Source: CAYMLQ01 sp964390795 (GTDB lineage Bacteria > Verrucomicrobiota > Kiritimatiellia > RFP12 > UBA1067). From it: a stretch of DNA of 10,424 bases. The position numbers and the translations under genes are program-made. Under the pieces are notes generated by a model. It saw nothing but the letters and a program-made list of their open reading frames with translations. It was not told the DNA's origin and ran no database searches. Every line of letters begins with the position of its first letter. Within the stretch, counting starts at the first letter, position 1. The stretch covers positions 1-10,424 of the forward strand of contig CAYMLQ010000203.1 of the NCBI GenBank assembly GCA_964390795.1, given 5' to 3'. Positions 1 through 8,000 of this stretch are shown one piece after another.

Positions 1-2
1 TC

Positions 3-101
3 AAGACCGGCTCGCTCTCCCGCTCCGACCGCGTGGCGAAATACAACCGCCTGCTGCGCATCGAGGAGGCACTCGGGACGCTGGCGCGCTACGGCAAATG
101 A
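3..101 (+). CDS. eno: Enolase (phosphopyruvate hydratase), C-terminal fragment
   Basis: This is the last 32 codons and stop of a gene that begins before the window. The peptide starts KTGSLSRSDRVAKYNRLLRI and ends in ARYGK. The enolase C-terminus is highly conserved, and this matches the bacterial form (KTGSxSRSDRVAKYNQLxRIEE) almost residue for residue, so the identification is secure despite the short length. Enolase converts 2-phosphoglycerate to phosphoenolpyruvate in glycolysis; in the family the Lys of KTG lies in the active-site region. The protein stops soon after the conserved RIEE helix, without the longer tail seen in E. coli. Its TGA overlaps the ATG of the acetyltransferase gene, so the two are probably co-transcribed and translationally coupled. 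Confidence 0.95.
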   Translation, partial: KTGSLSRSDRVAKYNRLLRIEEALGTLARYGK

Positions 102-637
102 GGGTCGTCCCCATCACAGATCCCGGCCACCGGGACATGCCGTTCTTCAGGGCGGTATACGAGGACGCTTTCCCCGAGGACGAGCGCTGCCCCTGGGAGC
201 GGATGGCCGGGTTTCTGCGGCTGCCGGACCACCACTTCCGGCTGGAGGGCCTCTATCTGGACGGCGGCGCGCCGATCGGCTTCAACGCCTTCTCCGTGTT
301 CGGGCATTACCTCTACGGCATCTATCTGGCGGTCGACCGCGCACACCGTGACGCCGGCTACGGGCACCTCGCCGTCACCGGCTTCCACCTGCGGCACCTC
401 GACCGCCTGATTTTCGGGGAGATCGAGCACCCGGTCACGCCGCGCGCCCAGCAGCGCCTCGCCTTCTACCGTTCGCTCGGCTACCACGTCACCGACATCG
501 GCTTCGTGCAGCCTCCGCTGCGCCCCGGACTCCGCCCCGTGCCCTACCTGATCATCTCCTACCCCTGCGCCCTGACGCCGGACGACGCCGAGGCCGTCCG
601 CGAGATCCTCACCACCGTCATCTACCGCGGACGGTAG
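98..637 (+). CDS. GNAT-family N-acetyltransferase-like protein
   Basis: A 179-residue protein with the layout of a GCN5-related N-acetyltransferase, a family that moves an acetyl group from acetyl-CoA to an amine. The acetyl-CoA pyrophosphate-binding signature Q/RxxGxG/A is seen as R84-DA-G87-Y-G89, just after a beta strand (YGIYLAVD, about residues 73-80). The later motif AFYRSLGY (about 122-129) is the usual GNAT motif B with its conserved tyrosine region. No signal peptide or membrane segment is seen, so it should be cytoplasmic. The start codon shares bases with the enolase stop (ATGA) and has no clear Shine-Dalgarno site of its own, which points to translational coupling. The acceptor substrate cannot be told. 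The superfamily is fairly sure; the exact role is unknown. Confidence 0.8.
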   Translation: MRVVPITDPGHRDMPFFRAVYEDAFPEDERCPWERMAGFLRLPDHHFRLEGLYLDGGAPIGFNAFSVFGHYLYGIYLAVDRAHRDAGYGHLAVTGFHLRHLDRLIFGEIEHPVTPRAQQRLAFYRSLGYHVTDIGFVQPPLRPGLRPVPYLIISYPCALTPDDAEAVREILTTVIYRGR

Positions 638-655
638 TCCGGGCTGTAGCGCCCG
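622..655 (+). terminator. Two adjacent small hairpins at the end of the GNAT gene
   Basis: CTACCG/CGGTAG (622-627 and 632-637, 4-nt loop) includes the stop codon. It is followed at once by CGGGC/GCCCG (640-644 and 651-655). No run of T follows either stem, so this is not a classical intrinsic terminator. It may pause polymerase or protect the 3' end ahead of the C-rich stretch. Confidence 0.3.
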
Positions 656-660
656 TTGCC

Positions 661-780
661 CGCAATCACCTTCCCGATATCAGGACATCCACCTGCCGCC
701 CCTCCCCTCCTCACCGGCCAGAACCACCACGCTACTCCTGCCGACACGCCTGCCGCCAATCCTTGCATCCTCTGCCTACA
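661..780 (+). terminator. Candidate Rho-utilisation (rut) region after the enolase/GNAT unit
   Basis: I counted 59 C against 17 G in these 120 bases, with the G-poorest part at 701-710 (8 C, 0 G). A C-rich, G-poor transcript with many pyrimidine-C steps and little secondary structure is the known signature of Rho loading sites. It lies just downstream of a stop codon and just upstream of a separate operon, where a terminator is expected. This is a compositional inference only. Confidence 0.4.
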
Positions 781-791
781 AGCGTTATTCT
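763..791 (+). promoter_or_regulatory. Possible sigma70-type promoter for the secreted-enzyme operon
   Basis: TTGCAT (763-768) and TATTCT (786-791) are separated by 17 bp, about 39 bp before the first start codon of the operon. The boxes match consensus at 3 of 6 and 4 of 6 positions, so this is weak. It is the best pair I see in the gap. No operator palindrome was found nearby. Confidence 0.3.
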
Positions 792-813
792 CTTGTCGCT
801 GAAAAACCAAGTC

Positions 814-821
814 AAGGGGAG
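814..821 (+). promoter_or_regulatory. Ribosome binding site of the SGNH gene
   Basis: AAGGGGAG lies 8 bases before the ATG at 830 and fixes that start. The peptide from there opens with a proper signal sequence. Confidence 0.75.
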
Positions 822-829
822 ATACGGCT

Positions 830-2716
830 ATGGCTACAACCACGGTTAAGAAAGCATTATTGAGCGCCCTGTTCATCGCCGGCGCCGCGTGGGCGGCAAT
901 GGCGGCCGACACGGACTATTTCAAGATCCGCGGCGGCATCCCCAACAGCCAGTATTATTTCAAGGCGAACATCGTCGGCAACCAGTACCTGTTCTTCATC
1001 GGAAACTCCGTCCTGGCCGGCACCGGCCTCAAAGACCAGAACCTGCGCTACTCCGCGCAGATGGTCAAGGGCTTCAAGAAGCACTTCCCCGAGACGACGC
1101 CGAACGAGACGCGGCACATGCAGCCGGGCGGCAGCTGGTTCGGCCTGTACCGCTGCAGCCGGGGCCAGCCGGTCTTCGGCGAGGTGATCTGCAGCGGGCA
1201 TCTGGCGATCCTCGACTTCGCCGCCGACGACCGCACCGCCGACCTCGCGCAGGCCAAGACGTCGCTGGAGGGCCTGCTCCGCCAGGTCACCCTCTACCGC
1301 GCCACGCACAGCCGCATCCTCGTCTACACCCTGACCCCCGAGATGCTCCAGGCGTACAAGGCGGGCCAGACGCCCGAATACATCAAGGTCAGCGAGCAGA
1401 TCGCCGAACACTACGGCGTCCCCAGCCTGAATCTCGCCAAGTACGCCGCAGACAAGATCATCGCCGGCGAGATCTCTTTCGAGGCGTTCTCCGCCGACGG
1501 CGTCAACCCCACCGACGCGGGCGCCAAGCTCTACGCCGACGCGGTCGCGGCCTTCACCGACGCGCTGCTGACCGCCTATCCTGTGCCCGAGAAGCCGACC
1601 GCCTACGCGCTGCCCGCGCCGCTCTTCCCTGAAACGGATGACAACGGCCGGATCATCGCCTACGAAGATCAGCAGGTCAAGCGCTCCGGCGACTGGAAGC
1701 CGGGCCAGGCCAGCCCGATCGGCCCGTTCCGCCACGTCCTCGTCTCGACCCAGCCCGGCGCCGCGCTGACGCTGGCGTTCAAAGGCTCGGAGATCGGCCT
1801 CATCGACATCGTCGAGAAGGATAGCGCGGCCTACGAGTACGCCGTCGACGGAGGTGCTTATAAGGCGCTCCCTGCGCCGAAAGACGCGTCCGGCCCGGCC
1901 ATGCGCCCGGTCTCGCTGGCCAAGGGTCTCGACCGCAAAGCCGAGCATACGCTCGTCCTGAAGGTCGCCTCGCCCGGCACCGCGCGTATGGGCGGTTTCC
2001 TGCTCAACGGCACCGTCGCGGACGCCTTCGCCGGCATGACCACCCTGCAGCAGATCGATGCGGTCTACGCCACGATCGACCCGCTCGTCTACACGCCGCC
2101 GGCCGGCCGCTTCGCGAATATCCCCAAGACCATCGCCCGGCTGCGCGACGGCGGCGAGCTGCGGATGGTGCTCTTGGGCGACAGCATCATGGGCAACACC
2201 TCTGGATCCTCTTTCGAACTGCTGCTCATGCGCGACCACCCGAAATGCAAGGTCGTCAAGATCGCCTCGCTGCGCAGCTCCACCGGCTGCAAGTACTACA
2301 AGGACGAGAACCGCGTCCAGGACTACGTGCTGAAACACAACCCGGATCTGCTGGTCATCGGCGGCATCTCCAACGGCGGGGACGCCGAGGCGGTCCGCTC
2401 GGTGATCCGTCAGGTCCGCGCCCAGAAGCCCGACACCGAGGTGCTGCTGCTGACGCCCGTGTTCGGCGCGATGAAGGACGAGCACATCAAGACCTTCACG
2501 CGCGAAATCGACACGACGACTAGCAATTTCCGGTTCAACATGCAGAAGGTTGCCGCCGAAGAAAAGTGTGCCTTCTTCGACATGACCGGGCCGTGGTGGC
2601 AGTACATCCAAGACAGCGGCAAGACCTACGGCTGGTTCATGGGCGACGCCGTCCACGCCAACGCCCGCGGCTGCCAGATCATCGGCCGCCTGCTGGAGCG
2701 GTGGTTCAAGGAGTAG
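830..2716 (+). CDS. Secreted tandem SGNH/GDSL hydrolase (probable carbohydrate esterase)
   Basis: A 628-residue protein with a Sec signal peptide (KK at 7-8, hydrophobic core 9-22, probable cleavage after A25 of AMA). It contains two SGNH-type domains. The first (about 40-260) opens with FFIGNSVLAG (Ser60). Where the family has an Asn-Asp pair in block III it has D133-D134, and where it has DxxHP it has D223-G-V-N226-P, so the catalytic His appears to be lost. The middle part (about 285-395) looks like the beta-sandwich found at the N-terminus of CE2-type esterases. The second SGNH domain (about 430-628) has all the blocks: GDS with Ser452, GGISN with Asn515, and D606-A-V-H609. The likely reaction is removal of acetyl or other acyl esters from a glycan outside the cytoplasm, done by the second domain. 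It is the first gene of the operon, 29 bp ahead of the flavoprotein gene. Acyl and sugar specificity are unknown. Confidence 0.82.
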   Translation: MATTTVKKALLSALFIAGAAWAAMAADTDYFKIRGGIPNSQYYFKANIVGNQYLFFIGNSVLAGTGLKDQNLRYSAQMVKGFKKHFPETTPNETRHMQPGGSWFGLYRCSRGQPVFGEVICSGHLAILDFAADDRTADLAQAKTSLEGLLRQVTLYRATHSRILVYTLTPEMLQAYKAGQTPEYIKVSEQIAEHYGVPSLNLAKYAADKIIAGEISFEAFSADGVNPTDAGAKLYADAVAAFTDALLTAYPVPEKPTAYALPAPLFPETDDNGRIIAYEDQQVKRSGDWKPGQASPIGPFRHVLVSTQPGAALTLAFKGSEIGLIDIVEKDSAAYEYAVDGGAYKALPAPKDASGPAMRPVSLAKGLDRKAEHTLVLKVASPGTARMGGFLLNGTVADAFAGMTTLQQIDAVYATIDPLVYTPPAGRFANIPKTIARLRDGGELRMVLLGDSIMGNTSGSSFELLLMRDHPKCKVVKIASLRSSTGCKYYKDENRVQDYVLKHNPDLLVIGGISNGGDAEAVRSVIRQVRAQKPDTEVLLLTPVFGAMKDEHIKTFTREIDTTTSNFRFNMQKVAAEEKCAFFDMTGPWWQYIQDSGKTYGWFMGDAVHANARGCQIIGRLLERWFKE

Positions 2717-2728
2717 ACAACCCTCACG

Positions 2729-2735
2729 CGAAGGA
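2729..2735 (+). promoter_or_regulatory. Ribosome binding site of the FAD oxidoreductase gene
   Basis: The purine-rich GAAGGAG lies about 10 bases before the ATG at 2746, within the 29-bp gap after the SGNH gene stop. It supports this start over in-frame ATGs inside the SGNH gene. Confidence 0.7.
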
Positions 2736-2745
2736 GCCACACCGC

Positions 2746-5058
2746 ATGCGTCACCTCACGCCGTTCCTGGCCGCTGTCGCACTCGCCCTGAGCGCTCCCA
2801 TCCTGTCTGCCGCTCCCGCGAACACTGTGCTCGTCGAGGCCGAGGCCTTTTCGGATCTGGGCGGCTGGATGCTGGACGCGCAGTTCATGGACCAGATGGG
2901 TTCGCCCTATCTGCTCGCGCACGGCTTGGGCAAGCCGGTGAAGGACGCCGTCACGACGGTTCGCCTGCCCGCCGCAGGCACGTACCGACTCTGGGCCCGC
3001 ACCAAGGACTGGGTCGCGCAGTGGAAAGCCCCTGGCACGCCCGGACGCTTCCGCTTGCTCGTCGACGGCCAGCCGCTCGCGTGCGAGTTCGGCACCGAGG
3101 GCGCCGAGTGGCACTGGCAGGACGGCGGTACGGTCACGGTCGCGCAGGCGCAGGTGACGCTCGCCCTGCGCGACCTCACCGGGTTCGAGGGCCGCTGCGA
3201 CGCCCTGCTCTTCGCTGCGGACACCGCGTGGCGCCCGCCGGACAGCGGCCCCGCGCTGGCCGCGCTGCGCCGTACGCTGCTGGGCCTCCCCGAAGCGCCA
3301 GAGCCCGGCGGCGACTTCGATCTCGTCGTCGCGGGCGGAGGCATCGCCGGCACCTGCGCGGCGGTCACCGCCGCGCGCCTCGGGCTGCGCGTCGCGCTGG
3401 TGCAGGACCGGCCCGTGCTGGGCGGCAACAACAGCTCCGAGGTGCGCGTGTGGCTGCAGGGCGCGCGCAGCAAGGAGCCGTGGCCGCGCGTGGGCGACGT
3501 GGTGGCGGAACTCGAGCAGGCGCGCTTCGCGCACTACGGGCCGTCCAACACCGCCGAGATCTACGAGGACGAGAAGAAGCTCGCCGTGGCCCGCGCCGAG
3601 ACCAACCTCACGCTCTTCCTGCAGCACCGCGTCAACGGCGCCGAGGCCGGCGGCGCTCTGATTCGCGCCGTAGTCGCGCAGGACGCTCTCACCGGCCGGC
3701 GCCTCCGGCTCGCCGCGCGCGTCTTCGCCGACTGCACGGGCGACGGCGACCTCGGCGCGCTCGCCGGCGCGGACTTCGACATGACCCCCACAGGCCACAT
3801 GGGGCCCTGCAACCTCTGGAACGTCAAGGAGACGGACACGCCCCAGCCCTTCCCGCGCTGCCCGTGGGCGCTGGATCTGACCGACAAACCCTTCCCCGGC
3901 CGCCACAAGGATAAGCCTGACCCCAACAAGCTCGGAGGCTGGTATTGGGAGAGCGGCTTCGACCTCGACCCCATCGCCAAGGCCGAAGCCGTCCGTGACT
4001 GGAACTTCCGCGCCATGTACGGCGCGTGGGACGCGCTCAAGAACGTCGACGGCGTCTTCCCCAACCACGCGCTCAACTGGAGCGCCTACGTGCGGGGTCG
4101 GCGCGAGTCGCGACGCCTGCTGGGCGACGTGGTGCTCTCGAAGGAAGACCTCGTGTCGGGCCGCGTCTACCCGGACGGCTGTGTGCCGACCGGCTGGAAG
4201 ATGGACCTGCACCTGCCCGACCCGCGCTACGAGAAGGGGTTCGAGGGCAACGCCTTCATCTCGGAGGCGAGCTTCGGCACCTATCCCATGCCCTACTGGA
4301 TTCCCTACCGCTGCCTTTACTCTCGCAACATCGGCAACCTCTTCATGGCCGGCCGCGATATCAGCGTGACGCACGAGGCGCTCGGCGCGGCCCGCGTCAT
4401 GCGCACCGGCGGCTGCATGGGCGAGGTGGTCGGCATGGCCGCGAGCCTGGCGGTCAAACACCGCACCTCGCCACGCGCGGTCTACGAGCAGCATCTGGAC
4501 GAGCTGCACGCTCTGATGCGCCGCGGCGTGGGCAAGAGCCCGGAGGCTGTTCCGAGCTACGTCAACCAAGGCGAGCCCGCACGCAAGCCGGCGCACGTCG
4601 CCCCCTCCGCGCCGCCTGCATGGCTGAACAAGGCGGGTGCGAACCTCGCGCGCACCGCCCGCGTCACAGCCTCAAGCGCCGGCGAGACAGCAGGGCTCGT
4701 AAACGACGGCAAGGCTGACCTCACCGACAACAGCCAGCGCTGGCTCAGCGCCGCAGGCATGCCCGTGCAGATCGAACTGGCGTGGGACGCGTCGCAAATG
4801 TTCAACACGCTCCGCATTCTGAGCGGCTACCGTGACGCCGCAGGTATGCTTGTCGGCGCAGTCGAGGCGTGGACGCTACAGACTCATGACGGGGCGGGCT
4901 GGCGCGATGTGCCCGGCGCCTGCGCCACCGGCAATACGCTCGCGGACTGGGCCGCAACCTTCCCCGCGCAAACCGCTTCCCGTATCCGGCTGTCCATCAC
5001 CGCCTCGCGCGGTAACATCGCCCGTCTCTGGGAAATCGAACTCTACCGTGTCCCCTAA
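2746..5058 (+). CDS. Secreted FAD-dependent oxidoreductase with discoidin-like C-terminus
   Basis: A 770-residue protein. The frame is open further upstream, but the ATG at 2746 is preferred: GAAGGAG (2729-2735) sits before it and the peptide begins with a Sec signal (MRHLTPFLAAVALALS, probable cleavage after A22). Residues about 27-165 (from VLVEAEAF) form a beta-rich domain like those fused to sugar-active proteins. The FAD-binding Rossmann motif follows: DLVVAGGGIAG, with the GxGxxG glycines at G197, G199 and G202, then the conserved LGGNNSSEVRVW (about 226-236). A late motif, LFMAGRDISVTHEALG to GGCMGEVVGMAA (about 530-566), is typical of the FAD_oxidored family (PF12831). Residues about 633-770 resemble an F5/8 type C domain, joined by a Pro/Ala-rich linker. 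No twin arginine is seen, so FAD must be inserted after Sec export or the signal works otherwise. The reaction is unknown; oxidation of a sugar or glycan is inferred from the neighbours. Confidence 0.85.
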   Translation: MRHLTPFLAAVALALSAPILSAAPANTVLVEAEAFSDLGGWMLDAQFMDQMGSPYLLAHGLGKPVKDAVTTVRLPAAGTYRLWARTKDWVAQWKAPGTPGRFRLLVDGQPLACEFGTEGAEWHWQDGGTVTVAQAQVTLALRDLTGFEGRCDALLFAADTAWRPPDSGPALAALRRTLLGLPEAPEPGGDFDLVVAGGGIAGTCAAVTAARLGLRVALVQDRPVLGGNNSSEVRVWLQGARSKEPWPRVGDVVAELEQARFAHYGPSNTAEIYEDEKKLAVARAETNLTLFLQHRVNGAEAGGALIRAVVAQDALTGRRLRLAARVFADCTGDGDLGALAGADFDMTPTGHMGPCNLWNVKETDTPQPFPRCPWALDLTDKPFPGRHKDKPDPNKLGGWYWESGFDLDPIAKAEAVRDWNFRAMYGAWDALKNVDGVFPNHALNWSAYVRGRRESRRLLGDVVLSKEDLVSGRVYPDGCVPTGWKMDLHLPDPRYEKGFEGNAFISEASFGTYPMPYWIPYRCLYSRNIGNLFMAGRDISVTHEALGAARVMRTGGCMGEVVGMAASLAVKHRTSPRAVYEQHLDELHALMRRGVGKSPEAVPSYVNQGEPARKPAHVAPSAPPAWLNKAGANLARTARVTASSAGETAGLVNDGKADLTDNSQRWLSAAGMPVQIELAWDASQMFNTLRILSGYRDAAGMLVGAVEAWTLQTHDGAGWRDVPGACATGNTLADWAATFPAQTASRIRLSITASRGNIARLWEIELYRVP

Positions 5059-5062
5059 TCTC

Positions 5063-5068
5063 GGGAGA
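5063..5068 (+). promoter_or_regulatory. Ribosome binding site of the GH29-GH95 gene
   Basis: GGGAGA lies 5 bases before the ATG at 5074, inside the 15-bp gap after the flavoprotein stop. The short gap supports an operon. Confidence 0.65.
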
Positions 5069-5073
5069 ATGCC

Positions 5074-8000
5074 ATGAAGCCTACTGTCCAAACCGCTTTG
5101 TCCCTGCTCTGTTTAGCCGCTGTCGTTCTGACGGCCTCGGCCACCTCTGCGGATATGCGTCAGAGGGCAGAGGAACTGAAGAACCTGAAGTGGGGCATGT
5201 TCATCTGCTGGTCTTTCAGCACCTTTTCCGGCAAGGAGTGGACGCCCGGCGTCACCGACGTTTCGTTCTTCAAAGCCACGGACTGCGACACCGACCAGTG
5301 GGCGCTCACCGCCAAAGAGGCGGGCATGGGCTATATCCTTTTCCTCGCCAAGCACCACGACGGCTTCTGCCTCTGGGACACGCAGACCACCGACCGCAAG
5401 GTGACCAAGGCCCCGCTCGGCCGCGACGTGCTGGCCGAGTTGAAGAAGAGCTGCGACAAGCACGGCATCAAGCTCGCACTCTACTTTTCCGAGGGCGACT
5501 GGACCTGGCCTGGCGCGAAGGACGGCAAAGGCGGCGGCTCGGGACTGGACGCCGAAAAGGAGAAGGCCCAGTTGACCGAGCTGCTGACGAAGTACGGCCC
5601 CATCCAATACCTCTGGGTCGATCATGCGGCCGGCACGGGCGGCCTGTCGCACGCCGAATTCCTGGCCCACTGCAAAGCGCTTCAGCCCAGATGCTTTGTC
5701 GGTTATAACCACGGCGACCAGGTGGGCGCGGATATCCGCATCGGCGAGATGGGGCGCCCCGGACCGCTCACGGACCACGCGGCCGCCGGACCGCACATGC
5801 GCGACGCGCCCGCAGCGTCTTACCTGCTCGCCGAATTCACCTACCCCATCCTGCCGCCGCACAAGGGCGGCGCGATGTGGTTCTACTCGCTGCCCGAACA
5901 CGACGGCCTGTGCCTCCCGCCTGAAAAGCTCTATCGTGATGTCCTGGGCGCGGTGCAACACGGCAACATCTTCTCCATCGACGTCGGACCGGACTACGCA
6001 GGCAAGCTGCGCAAGATCGACGTGCAGACCCTGCGCAAGGTCGGCGAGCTGATCCGCACCCCGCCTTCCGCGCACGTCGATGCGCGCGTGGACTGGCCCG
6101 CCTTTCTTGGGCGCCATGACCCGGTCTGGGAGGTCTTGCCCGCCACGTTCGACCACGGCGCGTTCCTCGGCAACGGCTTGCTCGGCACCACGATCTACAC
6201 CGACGGCCCCGACCGGCTGCGGTTCGAACTCGGCCGTTCGGATGTGACCGACCACCGCCGCGACAACGGACGCCTGCCGATCGGCGGCATGCTCCTCAAG
6301 ACCGCCGGCACAATCAAGTCCGGCACGCTGCGCACGGATTTGTGGAACGCCGAGACCCGCGGCGAGGTGGTCACCGACAAGGGCCGCATCCGCTTCCGCG
6401 CCGTGGACCACGCCGACGATATCGCCTTGCTGGTCGACCTTGAGACCGAAGGCGGCGAACAGGCAGCAGCATTTGTCTGGGAACCGGAAAAAGCCGAGGT
6501 CTTCCGCGACGAAATGAAGAAGGTCAGCGGCGTACCGAACCCGCCGCCCGAAACCGGCAGTGACGGGGACACGGGCTTCTGCGTCCAGCGCCGCGCGGCG
6601 GGCGGCGCGTACGCCGCCGCGTGGCAGGTGCGGGGGCCTCCGCAAAAGCGCCGGCTCACGCTGACCGTCGCCGATTCGTTCCCGGACATGACCGCGCAGG
6701 CGACGGCGCTGGCCACCGTGCGGCGCGTGGCCGCGTTGCCGGACGACGCCTTGGAACAGAGTCACCGCGCGTGGTGGCACGCCTACTACCCCGCCAGTTT
6801 TCTCTCCGTGCCCGACGCGCAGATCGAGGGCTTCTACTGGATCCAGATGTACAAGCTCGCGTGCGCCACGCGCCAAGACCGGCAGGTGATCGACCTGCTG
6901 GGGCCGTGGTACCGGCAGACCGGCTGGCCGCGCATCTGGTGGAACCTGAACATCGAAATCGCCTACTCGCCGGTCTACACCGCGAACCACCTCGAATTGG
7001 GCGAATCCTTCACGCGCTTCCTGGACGCCAAACGCGCCAACTTCGTGATCAACGCGAAAAATATCTGGGGCTTCGACGCGTGCGCGACGGTTCCGCATAC
7101 GACCGACTACGAAGGCCTGCGCGGCGACGGCACCTGCGCCCCGCAAGCCTACATCAACCCCGGCGACTTCACCTGGGCGCTCTTCAACTACTGGCAGCAA
7201 TACCGCTACTCGATGGACGAGTCGCTGGTGACCAATCACTCCCAGCACGCGTTTTATCCGCTGCTGAAGGGCAGCGTCAATCTCTACCTGCACCTGCTCA
7301 AGCCCGGCGAGGACGGCAAGCTCCACCTGCCCCCCATGCATTCTCCCGAGTATTCTCAGACCCCCTACGCGGACAACAACTACAACCTCTCTCTCCTGCG
7401 CTGGGGCTGCGCCACCCTGCTCGCTCTGAATGCGCGCTACGGGCTCGCCGACGCGCAGCGGGGCGAATGGGAGCGCGTCCTGCGCGACCTCGCCCCCTAC
7501 CCGCAGAACGAGAACGGCTTCATGATCGGCGCGACCCAGCCCTTTGAACGGTCGCACCGCCACTGGTCGCACCTGCTGATGGTCTGGCCGCTGCGCCTGC
7601 TCTCGGTCGAGCAGCCAGAGAACAAGGCGCTGGTCGAGAAGACGCTGAACCATTGGCTGACCGTTGAAAACGGCAAGCAGATTTTCGGCTGGTCGAGCGC
7701 CGCAGCCTCGCTGCTCTACTCGTCCATGGGCAACGGCGAAAAGGCGCTGGAGCATCTGCGGGCGCACCACAACAACAAGCGCTTCGTCATGCCCAACACC
7801 ATGTATATTGAGGGCTCGCCTGTCATCGAATGCTCGCTGTTCGCGTCCAAGGCCCTTCAGGACATGCTGCTCCAAAGCTGGGGCGACCGTATCCGCATCT
7901 TTCCGGCCATGCCCGCCGAGTGGAAAGAGTCTGTGTTCCATGACCTGCGTGCCGAGGGCGCGTTTCTTGTCAGCGCCGCGCGTCACAACGGCAAGACCCG

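Noticed and set aside
622..912. A 96-codon minus-strand frame across the 638-829 gap
   Set aside because: It has no ribosome binding site or recognisable motif and overlaps two real genes at its ends. The gap looks regulatory.
889..1632. Long plus-strand frames overlapping the SGNH and FAD genes (also 3021-3914, 4026-4718)
   Set aside because: They are Arg/Pro/Ala-rich, without domains, and lie inside genes with clear motifs. They are shadow frames.
2566..2745. Extending the FAD gene 60 codons upstream into the SGNH gene
   Set aside because: The extension overlaps a conserved SGNH block in another frame. The ATG at 2746 has a ribosome binding site and begins a signal peptide.
5113..7986. 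A 957-codon open frame on the minus strand
   Set aside because: It lies wholly opposite the GH29-GH95 gene, shows no recognisable domain and is rich in Arg, Ala, Val and Gly. High GC at third positions removes stops from the opposite strand. The same applies to minus frames at 857-2740 and 2626-4596.
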